A stretch of DNA of 64,000 nt from positions 49,647,083 through 49,711,082 of the forward strand of contig CM055100.1 of assembly GCA_029204225.1 (NCBI GenBank). The letters run 5' to 3'. Positions 51,720-63,471 of this stretch are shown in pieces. Each line of letters opens with the position of its first letter. Position 1 is the first letter of the stretch. Both the position numbers and the translations under genes were made by a program. The notes beneath the pieces were generated by a model. The model made no database searches, was not told the DNA's origin, and worked only from the letters and a program-made list of their open reading frames with translations. The stretch is from Diphasiastrum complanatum (lineage: Eukaryota > Streptophyta > Lycopodiopsida > Lycopodiales > Lycopodiaceae).

Positions 51720-53370
51720 CTCTTAGGATCGATTATCATGTGAAAGCTAGAGGAGAAGAGAGCTTTTGGTGACTTGAACCCAACATGTCGACGGGAGAAT
51801 CCCTACCTCATTATATGGAGAATAGAGTCTTGTGCATGATGAACCCATGCAATCCCCATGTAGGTCAACTATAAATAGATCACATCTCTTCATGCAGTCC
51901 TCCTACCTATATCCGTCACACGTACATGCAATATACTCCATATCTCCCAATTAGAGTGTCTGGGTCCTCAGAAGGTAATTAGTCACAAACAGGCCTTGAC
52001 TTGGAATTAAATTTCGGCATGACCAATACTCTTGAACACTGGAGGGCCGGTCTACCATATTAGGACTATTCCATGTCCTTAGCTGAATATGGCCATAACA
52101 CTCTTCCCTCCTTAAACTGCTTCTATCATTAGAAGCTCCTCAAGAAAGGAAAGAATTATAGGAACAGTTCTTTAACTTTCAATATTAATCTAGAAAATTA
52201 TTATCCTTAATCATGCTTACTTATCAAACAAGTACTCGGAGAAAAATATGTATTCAATATTTGTGATGTAGAATATAAACTATGGTTTGAAAAGTACTAT
52301 AAGAGATATATTTTCTCAACTTACACTCAACTCAAGTTAGTAATATCATCATCATGTAAAACACATACATGAACCACTGAGGGATAATAGGAAAACACAA
52401 TAAGAGAGACTATGGAGCCAAACCGCCCAACCAAACCTGGATCTAGCCCCCAAGCGATGCCATGTGAAAGCTAGAGGAGAAGAGAGAAACTGGTAATCTA
52501 AACCCAATATTACCTAACTTAGGAGATTAAAGTTAAAGATATAATAATAATTACAGTCTGAAATCAAATCATCCATGAACTCTGGCAGACAATTCATAAA
52601 AAACTTCCAAGTACAATTATCCTGAGAATCCAATACTAAGATATGATAATTCATTCAACTAGAATCTCTAGGAGAATTCTTAAGATATAAAATGATTAAA
52701 ACTCAACTCTGAGTATGCTAGATACTCTCATGAATTAGTTAGCCCTATTTCTAGCATCATATGCAAGAAAAAATAGCAATCATTCATCTTAATAGATTTG
52801 TCTGTCCCCTATGATATCTGGAGATCTAATCAAAAGAAAAAATTGTACTCAAGCGTCTACAGACCATAAATTGTAGCAGAATAGCATCCACTAGATAAAT
52901 TAAATTCTTCAGAAATAAAGTACTCATCTTGTGAGAATGTGTGTGAGATCCATAGGTTCTCAATTAAATACTAGAGTAAAGAGATTCAAAACACTAATCT
53001 AAATTCTTACTCAATTAATAGATCAAGACTTAATCGCCACACTAAAGAATCTTCACAATTCCTTATAATCCATTAACAACATTCAAGTAACTATTTATGA
53101 TTCGTCAATCCATTAACAACATTCAAGTAACTATTTATGATAAATTATATAATGGTTCAAATTTCAAATTTGTTCTAGATTCAAATTGTCCACACAATCC
53201 CTACAGAATTTTTCTTATTCGAAAAGTTCCAAATAGGTATCTTACTCTGAATCTATCAAAAATTACTTTCAGACAAAATCTCATTTCTATACCGTAGCTA
53301 GTTCTCTTCCCAAAAACTATGCAACCAACAAATTCCCAAATAGAATTTTATCCCATCCATTCACCACACA

Positions 53371-53402
<32 letters not shown>

Positions 53403-54240
53403 CCTCGCCTTTTAAAAAAAAATATCAATTTCACTAAAAAGTTAACTGGAAAGATGATATATGAAAATATCAAAATCCAAAAAAAGTCAATAATAAGTGC
53501 ACTCCACTAAAGGATTCACTCTATTACAAACATGACTTTTCCTTCAAATATTTTCCACCCAAGTGACAGAAACTACCATTCCATCGAAATCCATTTACGC
53601 AAAAAGAGATAATCTAGATTTAATAAATTAAAATCCTTTAACCTTTTATATGAATTCCAAGTCTATTCACACAAGTAGTAATTTATATGACATAATAGTC
53701 TTTCAAAAGAATAACTTCATGATAGAAAGAATCATATAAACTAGTCTAATGTCTTATATTCGAGAAATTATTAAGAAGTAAAGGATTAATTAAGAAAGTG
53801 AGAAATACATTTGAGGGCCTCTAATTTTGTAAATAGTGAGATACCACATTAGGATCTAGATTAAACCTCAAAATTTTCCAAAATACCCCACATTTGATCA
53901 AACGATTTTTTTTTTCCCATATCGCGACTAGGTACTAAAATACACCATTGATCATTAGATCTTTACAGTCCTAGAATTTCCTTTCAAAAATTATTGATGT
54001 CTCATACCATCAGCTTTTCCTTCCAGAAAAGAGAATCCCTTTATTTGGATGACTAGCATGAGGATCATGTAGGGGTTAGTTGCAAGAAGAGGTTTACCAT
54101 AAATGAGCAAAACTGCATCAGAAAACCATCCTGAGAACTGAACCATAAAATAGACCTAAGTTAGCTATAAAACTGGAATAAAGGCAAAGATTTGGTACTA
54201 CCCCAGTCAAAAGGTAGTCAGGTTTACATTATGAGGACGC
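51720..54240 (-). mobile_element. Family A copy 3: diverged, truncated non-coding LTR element
   Basis: An LTR end (GGCCATAACA at 52100) followed by a purine tract (rc of CTCTTCCCTCCTTAAACTGC) matches the LTR/PPT junction at 24794. Internal DNA to 54020 is collinear with the other copies (for example 52690-52790 with 25505-25600, and 53640-54020 with 33170-33530 and 6700-7080). A second partial LTR segment lies at about 52400-52510, repeating the GTGAAAGCTAGAGGAGAAGAGAG word of 51738. More decayed than copies 1 and 2. Confidence 0.6.
53371..53399. repeat. Poly(C) tract, 29 bases
   Basis: An uninterrupted C run followed by TCCCCTCG, inside family A copy 3. Long C runs are rare in plant DNA. 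The corresponding places in the other family A copies lack it. Confidence 0.95.
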
Positions 54241-54241
54241 A

Positions 54242-55615
<1,374 letters not shown>

Positions 55616-55619
55616 TTGT

Positions 55620-57145
55620 CATAGCCAAACTGCTTCTTGAGTTGCTAAACGTAATGCTTTATGCTCAGCTTCAATGGCTAAAAGAGATGCAATATCTTTT
55701 CTTTTACCAGACCACCAAAAAACAACCATCTCATGTAGCTTAGGGCCAAAAATTGGCTAATCAAACTTACAAGATGGCAAATATTAGGATGTGTGGTGGT
55801 AAGATAGATTAGACTTCGAACTAGTTGACGATATAAAGAAGCATCAGTTGGAACATATCATCAAATTCTGATATGGTGTAGTAGATGACTTACAATCAGA
55901 CATGCGAAATCTTTTAAGGATTTCATATACATAGTTGCTTTAACAAAGTCTAATATCACTTGCATCCTACCATATGTCTACTCCTAAGCAGTAGTGCATA
56001 AGATCAAGATTCGTCATTTTAAATTGCTTGCTTAGATCAACCTTTATGGCATCAGTAACAATTTTATCATTTGCAATAATAATGATATCGTCGACATATA
56101 GTACAACCAAATCAGTACTATCATCACTCATAAAAATGTATAAATTGGGATCAGAATCTATCCTTACAAAAAAATTGGAGAGAAAATAAATATTGATGTG
56201 TCCATACCACACTCATGGTGCTTGCTTTAAATCATGAAGTGCCTTTTGCAACATGCACACTTTATCTTCTTGGCCCTTATTCACATAGCATTGTGGTTGA
56301 AACATGTATATTTCCTCCTCCAAGTCACCATTCAAGAAAGCAGACTTCACATCCATTTGGTGGATTTTCCACCCAAAATAGGAAGCTAATGTAATTACCA
56401 AACATAGAGTAGTCCATTTCACTACGAGAAAAAATGCTTTTTTAATAGTCACTTTGCTTTGTTCTTAGACTTTGACTACTAACCACACCTTGTGCTTTGC
56501 AATTGATCTATCTGCATGAAATTTGATTATGTACATCCATTTATTGTCGATGAGTTTCCCTTTTGGAGGAAGTTCAACCAACTCCCATGTACCATGTCTC
56601 TTAATGGAATCCAATTCCTCTCACATAGCCCCTTGCCACACCTTCAAGTCCTTTACCTCCTCATAGAATGATGGTTCTTAGTATTGAAGAATGTCACTCA
56701 TAACGGCATAATTGATGTGGTAATAATCTGGATCATTTCTCTCTCTTGTTGATCTTATTCCCTTCTTTGCTAAGTTCAAATTTGATCATCTTGGTGAACC
56801 TTCTGTTGAGTTGAAACACTTCTTGGCGAGTTAGTGTCCCGAGGAGTGTTTCGTTTCTTTCTTTCTTCACCAACATGCTTGATTTTATTGGTTTTAACTG
56901 GCAAATATCTTCCTCTTTGCTCACTAATGGGAGGAGTTCAATTATGATCATCTTGCTCTATTTCATGAGGTATGTTGATTGCATCCTCTTTCAAGATCGT
57001 AGGAAGTTTTGCCCCTTCACCATCAAGTAATCACTAGATTCATCTACATTGTGCATCTCATTAAAGATCACATCTTTACTAATGTGGATTTCTCAATTTA
57101 TAGGATCAAAGTACCTATAAGCCTTTTTCTTTTCATCATATCCAA
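55620..57145 (-). pseudogene. Degenerate Ty1/copia remnant F5 (integrase end, RT, RNase H scrap)
   Basis: Minus strand, 57145 downwards: integrase end (VGYDEKKKAYRYFDP, ISKDVIFNEMHN), a decayed linker, RT (LASYFGWKIHQMDVKSAFLN, EEEIYMFQPQCYV, ALHDLKQAP), the catalytic box VVLYVDDIIIIA and MTNLDLMHYCLGVDIW. After a deletion, an RNase H piece reads AIEAEHKALRLATQEAVWL. Frames are broken throughout. Sequence differs from F1-F4, so this is a fifth copia family. Its 5' end is cut at 57145 by an LTR. Confidence 0.85.
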
Positions 57146-58108
57146 TGTTGAGTATAGAATTCAAACATTAACATAACACAGAGTTTCGATAGAACTCTTA
57201 ATGAGATATCAGACTCCACAAACACGACAAAAGACTACCACTCGCTTTCATTGACAATCAAAAGTCTTCCTATCCAAATTAAACGACCAGAAATTTGATA
57301 GAGTTCTGTTCTGCTTACTCAAAACAAGCAGTTCCCACATTCAAATCCGTGGATAGTCTAAGCACTACTCAAAATGTCGATCATAGTCATCAGTGAACTA
57401 TAGCATCAACATTCTAGATGGAGTTTAATGATAGAATAATTCTTCTATGCTAGGTCTATCCATCTGGTATTTCACAACAGAACATACGATTGTAAGAAAA
57501 TACACTTTCAACAATGTGATTGTATTTATTCTCAGACAACGAGCAATGTTTAGTTCTTTAGCAATTGAATCTTGTACGGTAGTAAGAACTGAACAAAGGA
57601 TCGAAGAGCACAATCAACTCAATTCATCTATTGTGTACGATAGAACACTGAGGACTCGGAGTTACATACACTCTCGATGTTACATTGGAATAAAAATGAA
57701 GTACATATAGAAAAAAGTTTGAGTTTGGCACACCCCTTAGACAAGAAGGCATGATGCTATGTATTAGACACTTATCCAATCTAGACTAATGAAATGTTTA
57801 CATGTGTATAAATTGTGAGTTGGTTCTCTTTCATGTCATTCTGGACTAATTAGATAATTACATGTGTCGCAAATACTGTGACTGGATTATGGAAGATTTG
57901 AAATTCAATCTTATTCGATTATCAGAATAGTGTCGCTTCATTATGTTCCTCTGCTAAAGTATATTCCTTCACGTAGTCTTTGATGTAAGGCCATCGACAT
58001 ATATTTCTTCATATATGGGTTTCTTAATCTTCATATGTATTTGAATTCCATTGAGTAAAGTCAAAAATATTGCTTTATTCATGTTTATGACTTTATTAGG
58101 GTATCACA
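57146..58108 (-). repeat. Candidate LTR, about 963 bp
   Basis: Plus strand starts TGTTGAGTAT and ends GGTATCACA (TG...CA), with a purine tract just outside the right end (rc of TGTCCCCCTCCTC). The flanks TCCAA and TGTCC do not form a target duplication, so it is an LTR attached to a truncated element to its right, inserted into copia F5. Confidence 0.5.
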
Positions 58109-58575
58109 TGTCCCCCTCCTCAAATGTGAAGCACATTCACAAACACTAAGATTTGATCAACATTTGAATATCTTAGAAAATTCATAAATATGACAGATAT
58201 TTCTTCATACATCATTCCATTAAGGATCTCGATCACAACAAAGAAATATTTTTTCAATATAATCTTCATGTATTCAAATCAATGTACAAAGACTTTGTCT
58301 TTAATCTGGTGCATTCTGCAATCCAGCACATAATAGAGCATCAAGCTCTATCTGTCGAGCTTTCTTCAGTTCTTGAGCTTCAAAATATTGCTCAATCACT
58401 CTGTTTCCATATTCTTCAAGCTTAACAAGCATATATGTGCCATCATAAATTGCCTGGGGTATGGTATAAAAATGTTTCTCATCCCTTCATTTTTCTTGGT
58501 ATGATGTCTTTCAGAAGCTTAGCATCGATCTGACAAAAGATCCCTACAAGTAGAAACTCTACATTGAGTCCATCA
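58109..58575 (-). pseudogene. Possible end of a gypsy-type polyprotein
   Basis: On the minus strand an open piece ends in a stop about 190 bp before the purine tract: AIYDGTYMLVKLEEYGNRVI, then FEAQELKKARQIELDALL. The GxYxL...LKK pattern resembles the C-terminal module of gypsy integrases without chromodomain. The assignment is tentative. Cut on the right by the F4 LTR. Confidence 0.3.
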
Positions 58576-59222
58576 TGTGAAAGATTTCAGATCCTTAAGA
58601 TCCAATCTACTTGAATGATCTTTGGTTAGAAAGAGAAATACACTACCAATTTCACCAATGTAGAAAAATCAGCATCTACACACAATTTGAGATGCAAACA
58701 TTAATAGAACTTGATCAAACTTGAATGAAATGATTATGTACTGTTGCTGTCCGTACAAAACCAGAAAGCTACTGTATTTCACACGTGTGAATCCAAAAAT
58801 AACAAATATAGATCATTCTACACAGAATTGCAAGCAATCACCAAGATAGTGCACCAATGGATAGTAGAACCCAAGAGAACCATGTATAAGCATGAAATGA
58901 GATAGAGAAGAGAGAAGATGACTCTCTCCACGAGTTACATCCTTTTATAGCAGGTCCAAACCCTATTTGGCCACTTGGCTTTCCCACCAAAATGCTAACC
59001 CTATCAATTTTGGTCTAGATTCAATGTACCCAACTTATTCAAATTGAATCTACTCAAACTCGCATTCTATCTTTCCCACACTTTCAAAAAGTGTTTATTC
59101 AAATGAAATTTAGACTAATGCACTTTGAAAAGTCAACTTCTAAGTCTAAAACAAGTTTTGGCCTCAATATGCCAAATATGGAAATATTGCAAAATGTGAT
59201 GAAACTAGTTGAATCTTTCACA
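58576..59222 (-). repeat. 3' LTR of copia F4
   Basis: 647 bp; TGTGAAAGAT...ATCTTTCACA, with a 10-bp terminal inverted repeat. TATA-like CTATAAAAGG (rc of 58941-58950) and one CACACGTGTG palindrome (58780-58789). Confidence 0.88.
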
Positions 59223-59810
59223 CTCCCTCTTCAACTAGTTTTAGCATAGACTTTGATAATACTCCAAGTGAAGTCCTATGCTTCATGAACAAGTCTTTTC
59301 CCAATGCTTTGGTGAAGATATCAGCTACACATTCCCTTGAAGAGACATGTTGAAGCCCCCCCTCCTTTGCAATGACTCGCTCCCTCACAAAATGATATTG
59401 TATCTCAATATGCTTGCTCCTAGCATGAAAGATAGGATTGGATGCCATTCTTTGGGCTGATTGTTTGTCACAAAAGATGATTGGGCTCTTTGAAAAATCC
59501 AGCAAGTGAAGATCCTTGATCATCCTCTTGATCCATACCATCTCCTTTGTGCAATGTGTAAGAGCTTTGTACTCGGCCTCACTAGATGACAATGAGGTAG
59601 TGGCTTGTTTCTTTGACATCCATGATATAGCTCCATCACCTATGAAAATACAATAAGAACTAATGGATTTCCTATCCATTGCATCTCCAGTATAGTCCGA
59701 ATCTGAAAATCCAAAAAGATTAGGTGATGATCAATATGCCAAAATCTCGAGTTCCAATGATGTACCTCAAAACTCGCTTTCCTAGCTTCCAATGCTCCTA
59801 GCATAGTTTT
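59218..59810 (-). pseudogene. copia F4 RNase H remnant
   Basis: The 153-codon open part reads MDRKSISSYCIFIGDGAISW, SLSSSEAEYKALTHCTKEMV, IIFCDKQSAQRMASNPIFHA, and ends ADIFTKALGKDLFMKHR. Just upstream, in frame fragments, FGFSDSDYTGDA holds the first catalytic Asp and HWKLGKRVLRYII the RT end. Upstream of 59810 copia homology stops. The catalytic Asp of FCDKQ and Glu of SEAEY are kept. Confidence 0.85.
59223..59232 (-). promoter_or_regulatory. Polypurine tract of copia F4
   Basis: Minus strand GAAGAGGGAG immediately before the 3' LTR. Confidence 0.8.
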
Positions 59811-60868
59811 TGCCAATAGAACTCTGATCCATCATAAGAATGATCTTCTTCCTAAGAATAGATCTCCTTTCAAAGATCATGTAATGCTCAAAATAGAAAC
59901 AACCATAATTGATATAGAGAATAGTGTCCACTTGGGATGCTTCACTATTTCTTACATCAATTTTACATGTAAAAATGTGACTAGAATATGAAGAATCAAA
60001 TAGAATGTAAATGAAATGATTTCACCATGCTTCCAACTCTGAACTCTCTGGAAAAATACAGCAAACAAACAATATATGTGAGTGATCAACTTTTGCTTGC
60101 ATGTCTCCTCCTCCTTTGTCCTTTGTTGCCTTGTATCCACCATGATACTCCATGAATGAGCCTCCATCTTCATCTTGCCACAAGAAACCATCAAACCTTG
60201 GAAATCCATGAGTAGGTGAGTACATTAATGATGCAAATCCAGCACCACATGACTCCATAAACAAAGTAGTTTGCACTAGTCCATCTTCAAGATCTACTTG
60301 ACACAAGAAAATGACCATAAATTCACCAAAAATTGACAATCTCCAAGTATTGGCACCAAGTAGCTCAACACTTGAGAACTTAGCCATGGATGAGTGACAT
60401 AATGAACCTCCAATAGCTTCATTTTCATCAGCAAAATCAGCCAAGAATTCCAGTACAAATCCAACATCAAAACAATGCTCACCAATGTAGCTAGTTTTAC
60501 CATATCTTGACAATTTGCACACATCCACATGAAAATTGCTCAAACATGAGATAGAAAGAGTAAAGTAAACTTGAACAACACTTCCTTGCTGCTCCTTTGA
60601 CCTTACTTGAGTCTTCAATATGCTGCAAAAACAGATCCATAACACCTTTGCCAATTACCTCTCCTTTGATGCTCTTGACTAGCTCCAAATTGCCAACTTC
60701 CCTTTTGACTAGTTGAAGCGCTTTGAGATCAATTTCTTGATCTTCAACTTGATCATCAAAGTCATCGATCAAACTTTGTTTTCCAGATCCAATACTTGAT
60801 TTTACAGCAAGATAACATCCATCCACTTGCATAGCTCCATGTACACAAGAAGATCCTCCAAAAGATGT
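59811..60868 (-). other. About 1.06 kb of non-copia sequence inside F4, several open frames
   Basis: Replaces the RT. On its right side it is read in frame with integrase for about 120 further codons (CYLAVKSSIGSGKQSLIDDF, EIDLKALQLVKREVGNLELV). A second 210-codon frame (60022-60654, another phase) contains VDLEDGLVQTTLFMESCGAG and FDGFLWQDEDGGSFMEYHGG. All the long frames are on the element's coding strand. I recognise neither product. It may be a captured host exon, a variable non-coding module of this element family, or another decayed element. Confidence 0.5.
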
Positions 60869-62104
60869 TCCACTCTTCATAAGAGATCGATACTCAAGAT
60901 CCATTGGTTGGATCCACTCCTCTTCTTTCCTTGCTTGATCTACACTTGTAGGCTCATCCAAAGAGGTTATAAAAGCAACATAACTTCCAAAAAATACTTG
61001 CTTACCCTTTTGATCATATGTGAGCCTTGAAGGTACTTGTCTTTCTCTTGATGTTCTCCTTGGCTTTTGACTTGATGAAAGTCCATCATCACCACCATCC
61101 AAAGTAGGATCCTTTTCATCAACATCAAGAATGTTAGAACCATCTACTTTGCCATCAATCATGCTTGAAGACACCTTTGGAATGTTTCCCTCATCAAAAA
61201 TGAAATCTCTACCAACAATCACTTTGCTAGTAGAAGGAATGTAAACCTTGTAGGCTTTACTCACCTCACTATATCCAACAAAAATACCTCTTCTTGAAGA
61301 TGGATCCTCCTTGGTCCTATCATCAAGAGTAATGTTGACATAGCATGTGCATCCAAAGGTTCTTAGAAAGTTGACACTCGGCCTCCTCCTGAATAGCATC
61401 TCAAAAGGTGTCCTTCCATCCAAAATAGCACTCGGCCACCTATTGCACAAGAAATTGGCACACAACAAAGCTTGATCCCAAAATGGTTTGTCAAGATTAG
61501 CACTTAACCTCATAGCTTTAGCACTTTCACATAAAGTTCTATTCTTCCTTTCAGCCACTCCATTTTGTTGTGGGGTCCTTGATGTTGTATACTCCCTCTT
61601 GATCCCATGCTCATCACAAAAGGCCTTGAACTTGTTAGATCTGTACTCACCACCATTGTCACCTCTCAAGCACTTGATCTTTGTGGAGAATTGGTTCCCC
61701 CTTGCATTCTTGAACTTGACAAAGACATCATACACTTCATCCTTGCTCTTTAGTAGATAGATCCAACAAAATCTACTAAAATCATCAATGAATGCTACAT
61801 ACATCTTAGCTCCACTATTGCTAATTGTAGTAAATCCATGAATATCCGAATGTACAAGTTGAAAAGGCTTTGTAGATCTAGAAATAGATCTAGTATAAGG
61901 TAGTCTATGTGACTTAGACAAAGCACAAGACTCACAAACATGCTTGTCATTACTTAAGGAACTTGGAAGATCAATCACAACCTTCTTCCTTGCCATTACC
62001 TCCAATGAATTGAAGTTGAGGTGTCCCATCCTTTTGTGCTCCCATCCTTTTGTGCCAAACCTCTTGATTAGAAATTTGCTCCCTTGCAATCTATAAGCCA
62101 CCAC
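60497..62104 (-). CDS. copia F4 pre-integrase/integrase frame fused to foreign tail, 535 codons
   Basis: Intact integrase: pre-integrase zinc residues (KRMGHLNFNS, CESCALSKSH), catalytic D87 (VHSDIHG), D149 (CLRGDNGGEY) and E185 (VAERKNRTLC) with 35 residues between the last two, then FLRTFGCTCYVNI, RRGIFVGYSE, VGRDFIFDEG. After the linker (about 305-370) only the first residues of RT remain (WIQPMDLEYRSLMKSG). From about residue 413 to the stop the sequence is foreign. Gag and protease are missing upstream, so the ATG used here is only the first available. A short duplication at its start (CCATCCTTTTGTG twice, near 62028 and 62044) altered the usual LWHKRMGH motif. Unlikely to be functional alone. 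Confidence 0.75.
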   Translation of the reverse strand: MVAYRLQGSKFLIKRFGTKGWEHKRMGHLNFNSLEVMARKKVVIDLPSSLSNDKHVCESCALSKSHRLPYTRSISRSTKPFQLVHSDIHGFTTISNSGAKMYVAFIDDFSRFCWIYLLKSKDEVYDVFVKFKNARGNQFSTKIKCLRGDNGGEYRSNKFKAFCDEHGIKREYTTSRTPQQNGVAERKNRTLCESAKAMRLSANLDKPFWDQALLCANFLCNRWPSAILDGRTPFEMLFRRRPSVNFLRTFGCTCYVNITLDDRTKEDPSSRRGIFVGYSEVSKAYKVYIPSTSKVIVGRDFIFDEGNIPKVSSSMIDGKVDGSNILDVDEKDPTLDGGDDGLSSSQKPRRTSRERQVPSRLTYDQKGKQVFFGSYVAFITSLDEPTSVDQARKEEEWIQPMDLEYRSLMKSGTSFGGSSCVHGAMQVDGCYLAVKSSIGSGKQSLIDDFDDQVEDQEIDLKALQLVKREVGNLELVKSIKGEVIGKGVMDLFLQHIEDSSKVKGAARKCCSSLLYSFYLMFEQFSCGCVQIVKIW

Positions 62105-62344
62105 TTAGGCTGAACCAATGATCCAAAAATCGGCCAAATCCAGCATGTGAATTCAAAAAACGGAATTGAACAAGTATATTGACCTATTTAGTGTTTTGAT
62201 CTACAAAAGATCCAATCTACAAAAGCAAAAATTCCGATTTTGGTGTAGAATCCTCTCTAGCATGCTCTAGACTTGATATCTTCACCAAATCATTGATAGA
62301 TCTGATTTCCTCCTTCATAACTTGAAACACAAGCTCTGATACCA
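62105..62344 (-). other. copia F4 leader and primer-binding site
   Basis: The minus strand reads TGGTATCAGAGC at 62333-62344, exact tRNA-iMet primer site, touching the 5' LTR. Only about 230 bp separate it from integrase, showing the loss of gag and protease. Confidence 0.85.
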
Positions 62345-62762
62345 TGTGAAAGATTTCAGATCCTTAAGATCCAATCTACTTGAATGATCTTTGGTTAGAA
62401 AGAGAAATACACTACCAATTTCACCAATGTAGAAAAATCAGCATCTACACACAATTTGAGATGCAAACACTAATAGAACTTGATCAAACTTAAATGAAAT
62501 GATTATGTACTGCTGTTGTCCGTACAAAACCAGCAAGCTACTGTATTTCACACGTGTGGATCCAAAAATAGCAAATATAGATCATTCTACACATAGAATT
62601 GCAAGCAATCACCAAGATAGTGCACCAATGGATAGTAGAACCCAAGAGAACCATGTATAAGCATGAAATAAGATAGAGAAGAGAGAAGATGACTCTCTCC
62701 ATGAGTTACATCCTTTTATAGCAGGTCCAAACCCTATTTGGCCACTTGGCTTTCCCACCAAA
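62345..62762 (-). repeat. 5' LTR of copia F4, truncated
   Basis: Matches 58576-58993 with about a dozen differences, then ends mid-LTR. TATA-like CTATAAAAGG (rc of 62712-62721) and a CACACGTGTG palindrome (62549-62558) are kept; the upstream promoter part is lost. Confidence 0.85.
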
Positions 62763-63250
62763 GACATCCTTTTGTAAATATGTTAGTTCTTTTTCCACTA
62801 GTGTTGTCAGGGTTTGAACCATTTTGACAAAAATCTACAGCTTCAATGGCTTTGGACATTCTATATTGATATGTCCCTCTCCTACACAATTTGAATATAA
62901 AGGAGTATAGTCGACTTGTGTTCTAGGTTTTGGACATTTTGTTGAGTAATGTCCTGCAGCACTACATTCAGTTGAAGCACGTTCTTGGCACTTGCTTTGG
63001 CTGTTGATTTGGCATAGCATAAATGACTTTATGCATAGGCGCCACAGTCTGCATAGGAACAAATCTATTGGGTGCGAGTTTTGGTTTTGATAGTTGTGCT
63101 GAGTGTGGATTGCCTTGTATATATGAGCAAAACTCATCTCTTTTGGCTTCATTCATCTTCCACGTATCCGACACATAGTTCGCCCAATGTAAGTTTGCTA
63201 TCTTGCACAATGGCTTCCAGTTGGCACCACCTCGCATTTCAATCACCCGT
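62763..63250 (-). pseudogene. Retrotransposon gag-like remnant with two zinc-knuckle halves
   Basis: The minus strand shows ECSAAGHYSTKCPKP and YSNCVGEGHINIECPKP, spaced like tandem CCHC knuckles of gag, each with its first Cys lost. Upstream in another frame: WKPLCKIANLHWANYVSDTW and YIQGNPHSAQLSKPKLAPNR. It is probably a gypsy or LINE gag; the class is not certain. Cut on the left by F4. Confidence 0.5.
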
Positions 63251-63458
63251 GATCACCAAAATGTGTATACCTCCAAGGTAGCCCACATTTCTCTCCAAAT
63301 AAGAAATTTTCAAGTCACAGATGTGTGTGTCAATGCAACTATAACCCGACTCGGCAAGTCCACTACCGATCATATTTGGTTGGGTGGTTTTGCTCCATAG
63401 TCTCTCTTGTTGTGTTTTCCTATCCTCATTTTAGGGGTCTTCCCTAGTGGTCTTTACA
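63251..63458 (+). repeat. Partial LTR (3' end) related to family A, plus orientation
   Basis: TTGGTTGGGTGGTTTTGCTCC followed by ATAGTCTCTCTT and TGTGTTTTCCTAT matches the reverse complement of 52380-52440 (family A copy 3). It ends GGTCTTTACA like the family A LTR end GATCTTTACA. Confidence 0.5.
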
Positions 63459-63459
63459 T

Positions 63460-63471
63460 TGATATCAGAGC
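63460..63471 (+). promoter_or_regulatory. Primer-binding-like site
   Basis: TGATATCAGAGC, one mismatch to the tRNA-iMet site, one base after the LTR end at 63458. It suggests an element running right, out of the window. Confidence 0.5.

Larger units (their letters stand above)
58576..62762 (-). mobile_element. Ty1/copia F4 element, rearranged and non-autonomous, with foreign segment
   Basis: Element direction is right to left: partial 5' LTR (62345-62762), PBS, leader 62105-62344, integrase, then about 1.06 kb of sequence unlike copia, then RNase H end, PPT, and full 3' LTR (58576-59222). Gag, protease and most of RT are gone. The two LTRs differ by roughly 2-3% over the shared 418 bp, so the insertion is moderately old. 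The 5' LTR is cut at 62762 in mid-sequence. Confidence 0.85.
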
